DNA from: Colwellia sp. PAMC 21821
GTDB lineage: Bacteria > Pseudomonadota > Gammaproteobacteria > Enterobacterales > Alteromonadaceae
Reading direction: 5' to 3'
DNA: 64,000 nucleotides
Assembly: GCF_002077175.1 (NCBI RefSeq)
Contig: NZ_CP014943.1
Coordinates: 1,798,001-1,862,000, forward strand
Positions 39,915 to 47,988 of the stretch are shown in pieces. Under the pieces are notes generated by a model, which was given only the letters and a program-made list of their open reading frames with translations, was not told where the DNA came from and ran no database searches. A program made the position numbers and the translations under genes. Position 1 is the first letter of the stretch, and each line of letters opens with the position of its first letter.

Positions 39915-40216
39915 TGCTGAGTTTTACCGCGTGATACTTTTTACTCAACGTGCGTTATGACTTTATTTCGCGTTACGGTGACACATATTTAGTATGAAAA
40001 TCAGTAGTGTTATTACTATTAGTTTGATTAATTAAGTGATCTACTTTTCATGAGGAAAAATGGATAATGACAAGGCTTAAAATATAGTTAGTCGTTACGG
40101 TACTTATAAATTTTATAACGCCTTAGTTATTCATTTTAATCATTAAAAATAAGCGGCTAATTAATCAACTTGGTATAACTTTATACTTAGTTAATACTGC
40201 GCCATTATTCTAGTTA
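39915..40216. other. Intergenic region between DUF1439 gene and proB
   Basis: 302 bases between convergent genes. About half is the dispersed repeat at 40019-40176. The remainder shows no gene and no good terminator. Confidence 0.6.
40019..40176. repeat. Dispersed intergenic repeat with inverted ends, copy 2
   Basis: Left end AGTTTGATTAATTA, right end TAATTAATCAACTTGGTAT (40158-40176), inverted relative to each other. 40024-40062 matches 6638-6677. About 158 bases, with an AT-rich interior unrelated to copy 1 and no gene. Confidence 0.7.
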
Positions 40217-41314
40217 CTACAACATCACCATATCGTCACGATGAATAACCACTTTACTTGGACAACAACCAAGCAGAGCCGATATCTCGTCACTTTTACT
40301 GCCTTTAATTCGCTTAAGATCTCGAGCATTATATTGGCTGATACCTTTTGCTATATATTGACCGCTTTTAGCATCGTAAATATCGATACAATCGCCAACA
40401 TCAAAGTCTCCAGTGATATCTGTCACTCCTGATGGTAACAATGACGCACCTTTATTTTTTAACGCACTCACAGCGCCAGCATCTAATAACACGGTGCCAT
40501 TGCTTTTTAAGGTGTGTTTTAGCCAATGTTTGCGTGCCCGTGTTGCACTTTCTTTCGCAACAAAGTGGGTACCAGGGTTTTCACCACGTAATATTTGTTC
40601 AAATACCTCACCACGACTGCCATTTAAGATATAGGTTTCAATACCATTTTCTACCGCTTTGTCTGCCGCTTGAATTTTGGTTTTCATCCCTCCGGTTGCA
40701 ATATGATTATTGGTAGCGCCAGCCATGGCATAAATAGATTCGTCTATTTTAGCGATAATTGGAATTAACTTAGCTTGTGGATTTATACGAGGGTCTTCTT
40801 CAAAAACACCATCAACATCACTAAGAATAAATAAACTATCGGCTTCACTAACCACGGCCACCAATGCCGCTAAATTATCATTATCGCCGACTTTTAGTTC
40901 TTCCGTTGCTACCGTATCGTTTTCGTTAACAATAGGAATAACGCCATTTTCTAATAATATTCTTAAGGTGTTTCTAATACTAATATATCGTTGACGATCT
41001 TTTAAATCACCATGAGTTATCAATAACTGACTACAAGGTACATCAAAAAAACGCTGCCAATTCGCCATCATCTTCATTTGCCCTACCGCAGCCATTGCCT
41101 GCTTTGTGGGAATTGATGGGTTAGGAGAGCCATGCGCAATTAAACCTCTACCAGCAGCAACACTGCCAGACGAGACCAAAATAACTTCTTTGCCTGCTTG
41201 TTGGCATTGCGTAATAAAGCGCGCAATGGCAAGTATGTACTTACCACTACAACCTTTGGCATCAGGTGAAACCAATGCACTGCCAACTTTTATTACCACA
41301 CGATTAAATTGCAT
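40217..41314 (-). CDS. proB: Glutamate 5-kinase
   Basis: First step of proline synthesis: phosphorylates glutamate; inhibited by proline. 365 residues (E. coli 367). Kinase domain VVIKVGSALVSP, LVSSGSVAAGRG, NENDTVATEELKVGDNDNLAA and GGMKTKIQAA, then a C-terminal PUA domain (~280-365). ATG at 41314 is chosen; an in-frame GTG lies one codon before it, and AGAGGG is upstream. proA is not adjacent, unlike the usual proBA operon. Confidence 0.97.
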   Translation of the reverse strand: MQFNRVVIKVGSALVSPDAKGCSGKYILAIARFITQCQQAGKEVILVSSGSVAAGRGLIAHGSPNPSIPTKQAMAAVGQMKMMANWQRFFDVPCSQLLITHGDLKDRQRYISIRNTLRILLENGVIPIVNENDTVATEELKVGDNDNLAALVAVVSEADSLFILSDVDGVFEEDPRINPQAKLIPIIAKIDESIYAMAGATNNHIATGGMKTKIQAADKAVENGIETYILNGSRGEVFEQILRGENPGTHFVAKESATRARKHWLKHTLKSNGTVLLDAGAVSALKNKGASLLPSGVTDITGDFDVGDCIDIYDAKSGQYIAKGISQYNARDLKRIKGSKSDEISALLGCCPSKVVIHRDDMVML

Positions 41315-41317
41315 CAC

Positions 41318-41739
41318 GAACCCTCTATTTTATATCTGTTTAGCTTGCCTCGAAATGCAGTAGTTTTGCAATCAACTTTTACAATTTTCTCATGTTTTAT
41401 AGAATTAGTGTGCTTAAACCACTATTTTACTAAGTTAAAATTACAATTTATGCATTAAAAACACCTAGTAATAAATTTATGATGCGTTTTTATCCAACTT
41501 ACTATCCCCCTGCAAAGACACAAGGGTTTTGAACTTGCACTGTTTATTATTAGGAAAAACAGAATTTAAATTAGGCTTTCATAGCTTTCGTGACAATTGA
41601 ACCCTGCACTATAAAAAAATCTCAGCTAAATTTCTTATCAACTGTCAGCCAAATTTTTATCGATTTTTGCTGAAAATAAGCTAAAAACCCATTAATATTA
41701 TAGCCAGTAATTATCGTCTTGATATTTTTGGTTGTTTAT
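41318..41739. other. Divergent intergenic region between proB and yihG
   Basis: About 420 AT-rich bases holding the promoters of both genes. TATAAA occurs at 41610, but the nearest TTGACA-like hexamer (GTGACA, 41590) is only 14 bases away, so no promoter is called. No gene seen. Confidence 0.5.
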
Positions 41740-42654
41740 ATGCTACATTTTTTACCTGGTCCCATTATTGCCTTCTTCTCTGTTATTTTATATTTCGCCA
41801 ACACCATTTTATGGTTGGTACCCATATTGGTTTTTTCGCTGTTAAAAGCCTTAGGTCCAATCGCTTTGTGGCAAAAGTTCTTTAGCTATTTGCTTGATCA
41901 AATGGCCAGTAACTGGGTGTTATTAAATACGTTCATTCAAAAGTTATTCACTAAAACCAAAATTAATGCCTCGGGTTTAGAAAAGTTAAAAATGAAAGAC
42001 TGGTATTTAGTGATCAGTAATCATCAAAGCTGGACCGACATTTTAATACTTCAACGAGTTTTTCACGGTAAAATTCCATTTTTAAAGTTTTTTCTTAAAA
42101 GAGAGCTAATTTATGTACCGCTACTGGGTTTAGCATGGTGGGCACTCGACTTTCCGTTTATGAAACGATATAGCCAGCATTTTTTAAAGAGAAATCCACA
42201 TTTAAAAGGCAAAGATATCGAAACGACAAAAAAGGCTTGTGAAAAGTTTAAATACAAGCCTGTCAGCGTAATGAACTTTATTGAAGGCACTCGCTTTACA
42301 CCACAAAAGCATAAAAAACAGAACTCTCCTTTTCAAAAATTATTAAAACCCAAAGCTGGCGGTATTGGCTTTGTACTGGAAGCAATGAAAGGCAATCTTA
42401 GTAAAGTCGTAAACGTAACTATTTACTATCCTGATGGTAAACCGAATTTTCTCGACTTTCTTTCTGGAAAGATAAAACAAGTATATATTGCCATTGAAAC
42501 TCAAGAGATTGGCGAATCCCTCAAAGGCGATTATGTTAATGACCGTGCTTATAAAATACAGTTTCAGAAGTGGGTTAATCAGCTTTGGCTCGATAAAGAT
42601 AAAAAAATGCTAGAGCTTGAAGAGCAGTCAAACAAGGATATTTCATGCAGGTAA
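41740..42654 (+). CDS. yihG: 1-acylglycerol-3-phosphate-type acyltransferase, YihG-like
   Basis: PlsC-family membrane acyltransferase; E. coli YihG adds acyl chains to lysophospholipids. 304 residues from ATG at 41740 (an upstream TTG would add seven). Motif I NHQSWTD, motif III NFIEGTRFT, plus LGLAWWALDFPFMKRYSQHFLKR closely like E. coli YihG. Two N-terminal hydrophobic segments. The stop overlaps the next gene by 10 bases, so it is coupled to a mechanosensitive channel gene. Confidence 0.9.
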   Translation: MLHFLPGPIIAFFSVILYFANTILWLVPILVFSLLKALGPIALWQKFFSYLLDQMASNWVLLNTFIQKLFTKTKINASGLEKLKMKDWYLVISNHQSWTDILILQRVFHGKIPFLKFFLKRELIYVPLLGLAWWALDFPFMKRYSQHFLKRNPHLKGKDIETTKKACEKFKYKPVSVMNFIEGTRFTPQKHKKQNSPFQKLLKPKAGGIGFVLEAMKGNLSKVVNVTIYYPDGKPNFLDFLSGKIKQVYIAIETQEIGESLKGDYVNDRAYKIQFQKWVNQLWLDKDKKMLELEEQSNKDISCR

Positions 42655-43910
42655 TAATCACCTCATGGTTAACTGAGCAAGGCGTTCATGCATCATATAT
42701 CGCATTAAGTGAAACCATTATTGCCTGTCTATTAATTTTTCTCTTATGCAGCATTAGTTTCTATATTGCGAAAAACTATGTGCTTGTACTCATTCATAAA
42801 CTGACCACTGCCTCAAAAAACACATGGGATGATGTTTTATTTGACCAGCAAGTTTTTTCGCGCATGTCGCTGTTAGTTCCTTTTATATTATTGTTATTAC
42901 TTACCCCACATTTACTAGCAACAGATACCTTACTCGCCACCGTACTAATAACTTTTGCTAAAATAGGCCTATGCTTTCAGATAGCACGCAGTATTAGCTC
43001 AGTACTTAATGTTATTAATAATCTGTATAGGCAAACAGCTACTGATCGTCATCTGCCACTAAATTCAACCTTACAAGTCATTAAACTTGTTGTGTATTTA
43101 GTGGCAACGATATTGGCAATATCGCAAATATTAGACCGTTCACCACTCTACTTACTTAGTGGCTTAGGTGCTTTAACTGCAGTATTGATTTTAGTTTTTC
43201 AAGATACCATTAAAGGCTTAGTTGCTAGTATTCAAATATCTGCTAATAAAATGGTTGCCCCTGGAGATTGGATTGAATTACCTAAATATGGCGCTGATGG
43301 CGATGTTATCGAGATTGGGCTAAATACCGTAAAAGTTAAAAACTTTGATAATACTATCACCACAGTACCCACTTATGCCTTAACCAGTGGCTCATTTAAA
43401 AACTGGCGGGGCATGCTAAGTTCAGGTGGTAGAAGGGTCAAACGCGCGATTGTTATTGATGTCGGTAGTATTCGTTTCTACAATCAAGCGCAACTAGAAG
43501 CACTGACATCAGTGCAATTGATTAGCGATTACCTAGCTGTAAAAAAAGCTGAAATTCTAAAGCAAAGCAGTGAAGTGATCGTCAATAGTGCGATAACAGC
43601 CTCAACCATTAACACCCGGCAATTGACCAATATTGGTACCTTTAGAGCTTATATAAGTGCTTATTTAAAACAACATCCCAAAGTTCATCATGAGATGACC
43701 TGCATGGTAAGACAACTACCTGCAACAGAGGTAGGTTTGCCGCTAGAATTATATTTTTTCAGTAACGACCAAAACTGGGTTAATTATGAAGCAATACAAG
43801 CAGATATTTTTGACCATTTATATGCAGCAGCGCCACTTTTTGGCTTAAGAGTATTTCAACACCCCAGTGGCTACGACTGGCAAGGTGCAAAAGCTAACGC
43901 TGACGCATAA
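42645..43910 (+). CDS. Mechanosensitive channel, YbdG/MscM type
   Basis: 421 residues. About five membrane segments; pore-lining helix LLSGLGALTAVLILVFQDTIKGLVASIQI and beta domain MVAPGDWIELPKYGADGDVIEIGLNTVKVKNFDNT, both typical of YbdG-like MscS relatives that open under osmotic downshock. C-terminal NDQNWVNYEAIQADIFDHLYA as in the family. Overlaps yihG at its start and tesB by 17 bases tail to tail. Confidence 0.9.
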   Translation: MQVIITSWLTEQGVHASYIALSETIIACLLIFLLCSISFYIAKNYVLVLIHKLTTASKNTWDDVLFDQQVFSRMSLLVPFILLLLLTPHLLATDTLLATVLITFAKIGLCFQIARSISSVLNVINNLYRQTATDRHLPLNSTLQVIKLVVYLVATILAISQILDRSPLYLLSGLGALTAVLILVFQDTIKGLVASIQISANKMVAPGDWIELPKYGADGDVIEIGLNTVKVKNFDNTITTVPTYALTSGSFKNWRGMLSSGGRRVKRAIVIDVGSIRFYNQAQLEALTSVQLISDYLAVKKAEILKQSSEVIVNSAITASTINTRQLTNIGTFRAYISAYLKQHPKVHHEMTCMVRQLPATEVGLPLELYFFSNDQNWVNYEAIQADIFDHLYAAAPLFGLRVFQHPSGYDWQGAKANADA

Positions 43911-44751
43911 CCCCTTCTTGCATGGTAGAGGCAACTAACAAACCTGCTCGGTTATATATTTGGCCTTTTACGAGGCCTCGACCGCTGCTCGCTGACGGGC
44001 TATCAATACAGTAAAGTAGCCATTCATCTATACGAAATGGTCGATGAAACCACATAGAATGATCAATGGTTGCTAACTGAAAATTTGGCTGCCAAAAGCT
44101 AACGCCATGAGGAAACAAAGCGGTTGGCAAAAAAGAAAAATCTGAAATGTAAGCTAATAAATAGGTATGAATACGAAGATCATTAGGCAAACTGCCATTA
44201 GACTTTATCCACATTTGACACTTAGCTTCCGTTTTTTCTGGTTTTAGCCAGTTATACTGCTCTACTGGTCTCATATCTATCGGTTTTTCAGATAAAAATT
44301 TGCCACGAATCTCTTCAGGAATAAATGCTTGGTTATCAAAAATGAAATCTGTATATGACTTTAACCCTTCCGGTCCAGGTACTGATGGCATAATATCTTG
44401 ATGATCAAAACCCTTCTCCAGTTGCTGAAATGAGGCCGTCATATAAAAAATTGCCTGGCCATTTTGAATGGCATTTACCCGTCGAGTATTAAAACTGCGA
44501 CCATCACGAATGTTTTCAACCTGATAAACAACGGGCTTAGTAGCATCACCTGGTCTTAAAAAATAGGAGTGTAATGAGTGTACGTTATGGGTTACTGCCA
44601 CAGTTTCTTGTGCTGCCGACAGTGCCTGCCCCATGACTTGACCACCAAATAGGGCTCTAAAGCCTAAATCTTGACTTTCACCACGGTAAATACCTTCTTC
44701 TATGACTTCTAGTTTTAACAACGCGGAAAGATCTTTTAATACCTGACTCAT
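43894..44751 (-). CDS. tesB: Acyl-CoA thioesterase II
   Basis: Hydrolyses medium- and long-chain acyl-CoA. 285 residues (E. coli 286), double hot-dog fold. SLHSYFLRPGD, DIMPSVPGPEGL, ATIDHSMWFHRPFRIDEWLLY with the active-site Asp, and the final TMQEGVMR with the conserved Gln. Stand-alone gene converging on the YbdG-type channel gene. Confidence 0.96.
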   Translation of the reverse strand: MSQVLKDLSALLKLEVIEEGIYRGESQDLGFRALFGGQVMGQALSAAQETVAVTHNVHSLHSYFLRPGDATKPVVYQVENIRDGRSFNTRRVNAIQNGQAIFYMTASFQQLEKGFDHQDIMPSVPGPEGLKSYTDFIFDNQAFIPEEIRGKFLSEKPIDMRPVEQYNWLKPEKTEAKCQMWIKSNGSLPNDLRIHTYLLAYISDFSFLPTALFPHGVSFWQPNFQLATIDHSMWFHRPFRIDEWLLYCIDSPSASSGRGLVKGQIYNRAGLLVASTMQEGVMRQR

Positions 44752-45008
44752 ACCAAACTTTACTCTACTTAATCGTAACGAATTAACATTATTATAGCCT
44801 GCTATGATATCAAAAATAACGCTATAAATCTTTTTAAGCCGTTATTTCAGAAGGATTCTCACTATTAAACTGGCCGACCAGAAAATTAAAATATGACATA
44901 ATACTCTTTTAATTGTTGATATTAGCAAAGATCTAAGCTATGTTGCTGCCATCAGACGTATAATATGGACATGAAATACGCACTATTAACGTTGAAAAAG
45001 AGGCCATT

Positions 45009-45263
45009 GTGCACGCAGTTCTTGAACGAGAAATATTACTAGAAAGACGCCAATATACCGCAGAGCAATCTAATCTGTGGGATAAACTGTCACTTGCGCA
45101 GAAATTTGCAACTAGCAGTTTGACACAGTTCGGTTATGATCTTTCTTTTATCCGTAGCAGCAAATCTGGCAATATTGCGGTTTTGTTATGTGATAGTAAT
45201 GCAGCAACAATTTCTGATGATGGTGAAATTAATACCTCGCCAAATATTATCGTCAGACTTTAA
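45009..45263 (+). CDS. Hypothetical protein, 84 residues
   Basis: Not recognised. Starts at GTG with AGAGG upstream, and a strong terminator lies 23 bases after the stop, so it is a self-contained transcription unit and probably real. N-terminal half is helical and charged (EREILLERRQYTAEQSNLWDKLSLAQKF); the second half (FGYDLSFIRSSKSGNIAVLLCDSNAATISDDGEI) looks like a small beta/alpha unit. No signal peptide or membrane segment. Confidence 0.7.
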   Translation: MHAVLEREILLERRQYTAEQSNLWDKLSLAQKFATSSLTQFGYDLSFIRSSKSGNIAVLLCDSNAATISDDGEINTSPNIIVRL

Positions 45264-45286
45264 TTCAAGCCGTTATCCAGATATCG

Positions 45287-45314
45287 AAAGCCGCTAATCA
45301 TAGCGGCTTTTTTC
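45287..45314 (+). terminator. Terminator of the 84-residue gene
   Basis: Perfect 10-bp stem AAAGCCGCTA / TAGCGGCTTT with loop ATCA and a run of T. Confidence 0.92.
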
Positions 45315-45666
45315 ATTGCCATTGAAAATGGTCTTCTATTCTACCAATTGAACAATTGAAATTTACCAACTACGTTAATTAAGCAACTTTATACGCAAGA
45401 CAGCGCTCAAATATCAGCTGCATATTTTATAATTATTCAATAACCCTTAGTAGATTGCTTTGTGTAAAAACCATGATAAGAAAATGAGTGATACTATGAC
45501 TGATTCGATACGCAATGATATATAGCATCGATGTACCCTATTCCAAGCAGTTAATATTTAATTGCACTGATTAATTATACCGAACAATTGGACTGAATAA
45601 TTGAACTGGATAGACATTTTATTGAATAACTTACCTAGTACCTAGCGATTATTATACCTTCTGTTG
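45315..45666. other. Gene-free intergenic stretch
   Basis: About 350 very AT-rich bases between the terminator and the convergent TPR gene. Several AATTGAAC/AATTGGAC-like words recur (near 45345, 45585, 45600), but no ordered repeat, gene or RNA is recognised. Confidence 0.5.
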
Positions 45667-47502
45667 CTATTCCTTATCAGCATTACATTGACTTAACCGA
45701 GAGAGAAAAACATAAGGATCAATATCTTGAATATTGGGCGAATCAATCGCAAAAATCACTTTAACCGAATAATTCCCTAAATTAGCAAAAAAACGGGTTT
45801 TTATTGCCTGCTGTATCCTAGTAAATTTCACATGAATTTGCTCAGGGGTTTGATGTGGGCACAAGAATAGGTACTCACCTTCAATGATAACACCGGCATA
45901 ATCTTCCTCATCAATATTTTCATTGATAATAACGGCAAGCACTTGACTGACATCGGTTAAAATTTTACGGTTAAAGTGAAAGCTAAGCTCCTGCCAGTTT
46001 TCAACCTTCAAATAGGCCACAGAAATATTATATTGATACTTTCTTGCCATTTTATATTGCTGTTGATACCAGCGCTTCGTTTGAACCGGTTGTGCTAAAT
46101 GATTTTGAGGTAATTCTATTTCATCATAGCTACGATTCAGTTTCTGACGGCGCACTTGAAAACGGCAGAAACCTATGAAAATAACACTACAACTTAGTAA
46201 TGAAGCGAGTAAAATAATCAGCATCTTTTGTTGATCATATTTTTCACTGAACTCCAAACTCAGCTCACTTTGTTCCGCTAAATTTAACGCTAATATTTTT
46301 GCTTTATTACTGGCAGATTTAGCGGCATTGGCAAATGAGTTATTATCACTCACGTTCGGATATAGCGTTTGATATAAAGTTAAATAATGCTTTTGTGCTT
46401 CGATTGCTTGCTCAAATTTTTTCTGTCTGCTGTAGTAATCTGTCAGCAATAAATACAGTTCTATTTGTTGTGGGGCAAGCACTAAACTTTTAGCCAAAGA
46501 CTGAGCTGAAAGCAGCATGGCATCGGCGGCTTCAGATTGCTCCAAGGCATACATAACTTTGACTAAACTAATTTGAGTTGATAACTTCACGCGCACCAAA
46601 TTGTACTCAGTAAAAACCGCTTGGGCTTTAAGCAAGCGCACTTTTGCCAGCGTAAACTGCTGTTGTTGATAAAGAACTTGCCCTAACCCCAGCTCTGCGT
46701 AGGCTTCACGTATATTCAATTTGTGTTGCTGTGCAAATTGCAATGACTGCCAAAAAGCATTATAAGCGTCATCATATTGTTGTAACTGATAATAGGCCTT
46801 TGCCACTAAATGGTAGCTTTGGGCAATACCTTCTGTTCTCGACATATCTGTACGCAATTTTATTGCGCGGCCAAGTAGCTCGACAACATTGTCATATTCA
46901 GATAAATAAAAATGCGCTTCGGCAATAATTTCTAATAAGGTGATCTGATCTACATTTTGCATGTTTTGACTAAGTAAGCTTTCAACCTTACTCAATTCTT
47001 TGACCGCCAAGGCATAATCAGCACTTAGCGCATAAGCTACAACCGAATAAGCCAGTGCCTGCAAATGATAATTCATATTATTTGCTTGCACAGCTAATCG
47101 AGCGGCCTTTTGTGAGGTCTCTTTTAACTGAATATAATTACCTTGAGCATAATAACCACGCGCAATTTTCAACCGTAAATCTAGTTGAATATCGACATCA
47201 ATATTTTCGATTTCGCAACCATATTGTGCAAATTGAAAGGCCACAAAAAAGTTCCCGCGATTAAATGCAACATCCGACAATATAGAAAAAGCTTTCGCCA
47301 CCTTATTATCACCATACTGATTTCGATTGCTTACTATAGCTTGTGCAACGTCAACAACATCTTGAGCAATCAATAACTCTTTATCTTGGATATAATAAGC
47401 ATCAAGCAACTGACGATAGTTTTTATCGCTATTGAGCGATTCGGCTTGTCCGTTTAGCATTATGCAAAAACTGATTAAAATACCTAGCAGCAAGTGCTTC
47501 AT
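45667..47502 (-). CDS. Exported TPR protein with membrane anchor and degenerate GGDEF-like domain
   Basis: 611 residues. Signal peptide (LLLGILISFCIMLNGQAES), then a periplasmic run of tetratricopeptide-like helix pairs (~30-380), one membrane segment (MLIILLASLLSCSVIFIGF, ~425-443), and a cytoplasmic C-terminal domain (~480-605) with a GGDEF-like pattern: AYLKVENWQELSFHFNRKIL where the metal site should be, and IEGEYLFLCP in place of GGDEF. Catalytic and metal residues are lost, so it probably does not make c-di-GMP but may bind a partner or nucleotide. GGAAG about 13 bases before ATG. Confidence 0.82.
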   Translation of the reverse strand: MKHLLLGILISFCIMLNGQAESLNSDKNYRQLLDAYYIQDKELLIAQDVVDVAQAIVSNRNQYGDNKVAKAFSILSDVAFNRGNFFVAFQFAQYGCEIENIDVDIQLDLRLKIARGYYAQGNYIQLKETSQKAARLAVQANNMNYHLQALAYSVVAYALSADYALAVKELSKVESLLSQNMQNVDQITLLEIIAEAHFYLSEYDNVVELLGRAIKLRTDMSRTEGIAQSYHLVAKAYYQLQQYDDAYNAFWQSLQFAQQHKLNIREAYAELGLGQVLYQQQQFTLAKVRLLKAQAVFTEYNLVRVKLSTQISLVKVMYALEQSEAADAMLLSAQSLAKSLVLAPQQIELYLLLTDYYSRQKKFEQAIEAQKHYLTLYQTLYPNVSDNNSFANAAKSASNKAKILALNLAEQSELSLEFSEKYDQQKMLIILLASLLSCSVIFIGFCRFQVRRQKLNRSYDEIELPQNHLAQPVQTKRWYQQQYKMARKYQYNISVAYLKVENWQELSFHFNRKILTDVSQVLAVIINENIDEEDYAGVIIEGEYLFLCPHQTPEQIHVKFTRIQQAIKTRFFANLGNYSVKVIFAIDSPNIQDIDPYVFLSRLSQCNADKE

Positions 47503-47774
47503 TGAATATTAGCTTCCATCTTATGTATTAAGGATTGTTGATATTTCATAGAGATACTAAGTAAATTAAATTGCAAAAAGCTTTGCCATTCTAGCTCGTT
47601 TTACTCTTTCTCGGCTTACTGGCAACTATGCTGTCGAATTTTAAAACACCTAGTTGCGTGGCTAAACACTAAGTAAACTACTGTAAAAGTGATTTAAGAA
47701 CAACATCTGCAATAAATAAATTTCTTAATATTTAGTATGTTAACGTAAATAACTCTTAGGGATATTAAAAATGG

Positions 47775-47802
47775 TTTACAAATAGAATACTTTGCCTATA
47801 AT
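47775..47802 (+). promoter_or_regulatory. Promoter of the c-di-GMP riboswitch RNA
   Basis: TTTACA (47775-47780), 16 bases, TATAAT (47797-47802): 5/6 and 6/6 matches to the sigma-70 consensus. The expected start near 47809 lies just at the first hairpin of the riboswitch leader. Confidence 0.75.
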
Positions 47803-47809
47803 CGGAGTT

Positions 47810-47906
47810 GAGCTGCTAAAGCTCGACAAGGGCAAATCCAATGAAAATTGGAGACGCAAAGTTACCGATCTAAGGGGAAACCTATGATAGCGGAACTGCC
47901 AAATTT
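47810..47906 (+). ncRNA. c-di-GMP-I (GEMM-I) riboswitch aptamer
   Basis: Conserved GEMM elements in order: leader hairpin GAGC/GCTC (47810-47824); AAGGGCAAATCC; stem CCAAT-GAAA-ATTGG with the GNRA tetraloop; GACGCAAAGTTACC; then TCTAAGG, a short loop, and CTATGATAGCGGAACTGCC. This matches the Vibrio Vc2 layout (GGGCAAACC, GAAA loop, GGACGCAAAGCC, CCTAA, GTAGCGGGGTTACC). No sense-strand gene begins downstream; the minus-strand peptidase gene ends at 47989. The region 47503-47988 holds no protein gene. Confidence 0.9.
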
Positions 47907-47956
47907 AGATATAGTGGGGGCTTATCTTAATTTATCGGTTAGTCATCATAATCTCT

Positions 47957-47969
47957 GGTAGCTTTGCGT
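47957..47969 (+). promoter_or_regulatory. Anti-aptamer segment downstream of the riboswitch
   Basis: GGTAGCTTTGCGT can pair with aptamer core 47854-47866 (ACGCAAAGTTACC) over 13 contiguous positions with one G-U wobble. Pairing would exclude the ligand-binding fold. A mild T-rich tract (CCTTTGTTTCTG) follows. Confidence 0.55.
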
Positions 47970-47988
47970 GCCATCCTTTGTTTCTGCA

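Noticed and set aside
47884..47961. Small frame beginning ATGATAGCGGAACTG within the riboswitch
   Set aside because: Starts inside the conserved aptamer 3' part, has no ribosome site, and only 25 codons.
47905..47988. Second GEMM aptamer on the minus strand (ACGCAAAGCTACC)
   Set aside because: Lacks the GGGCAA element and the GNRA stem. It is better explained as the complement of the plus-strand anti-aptamer segment.
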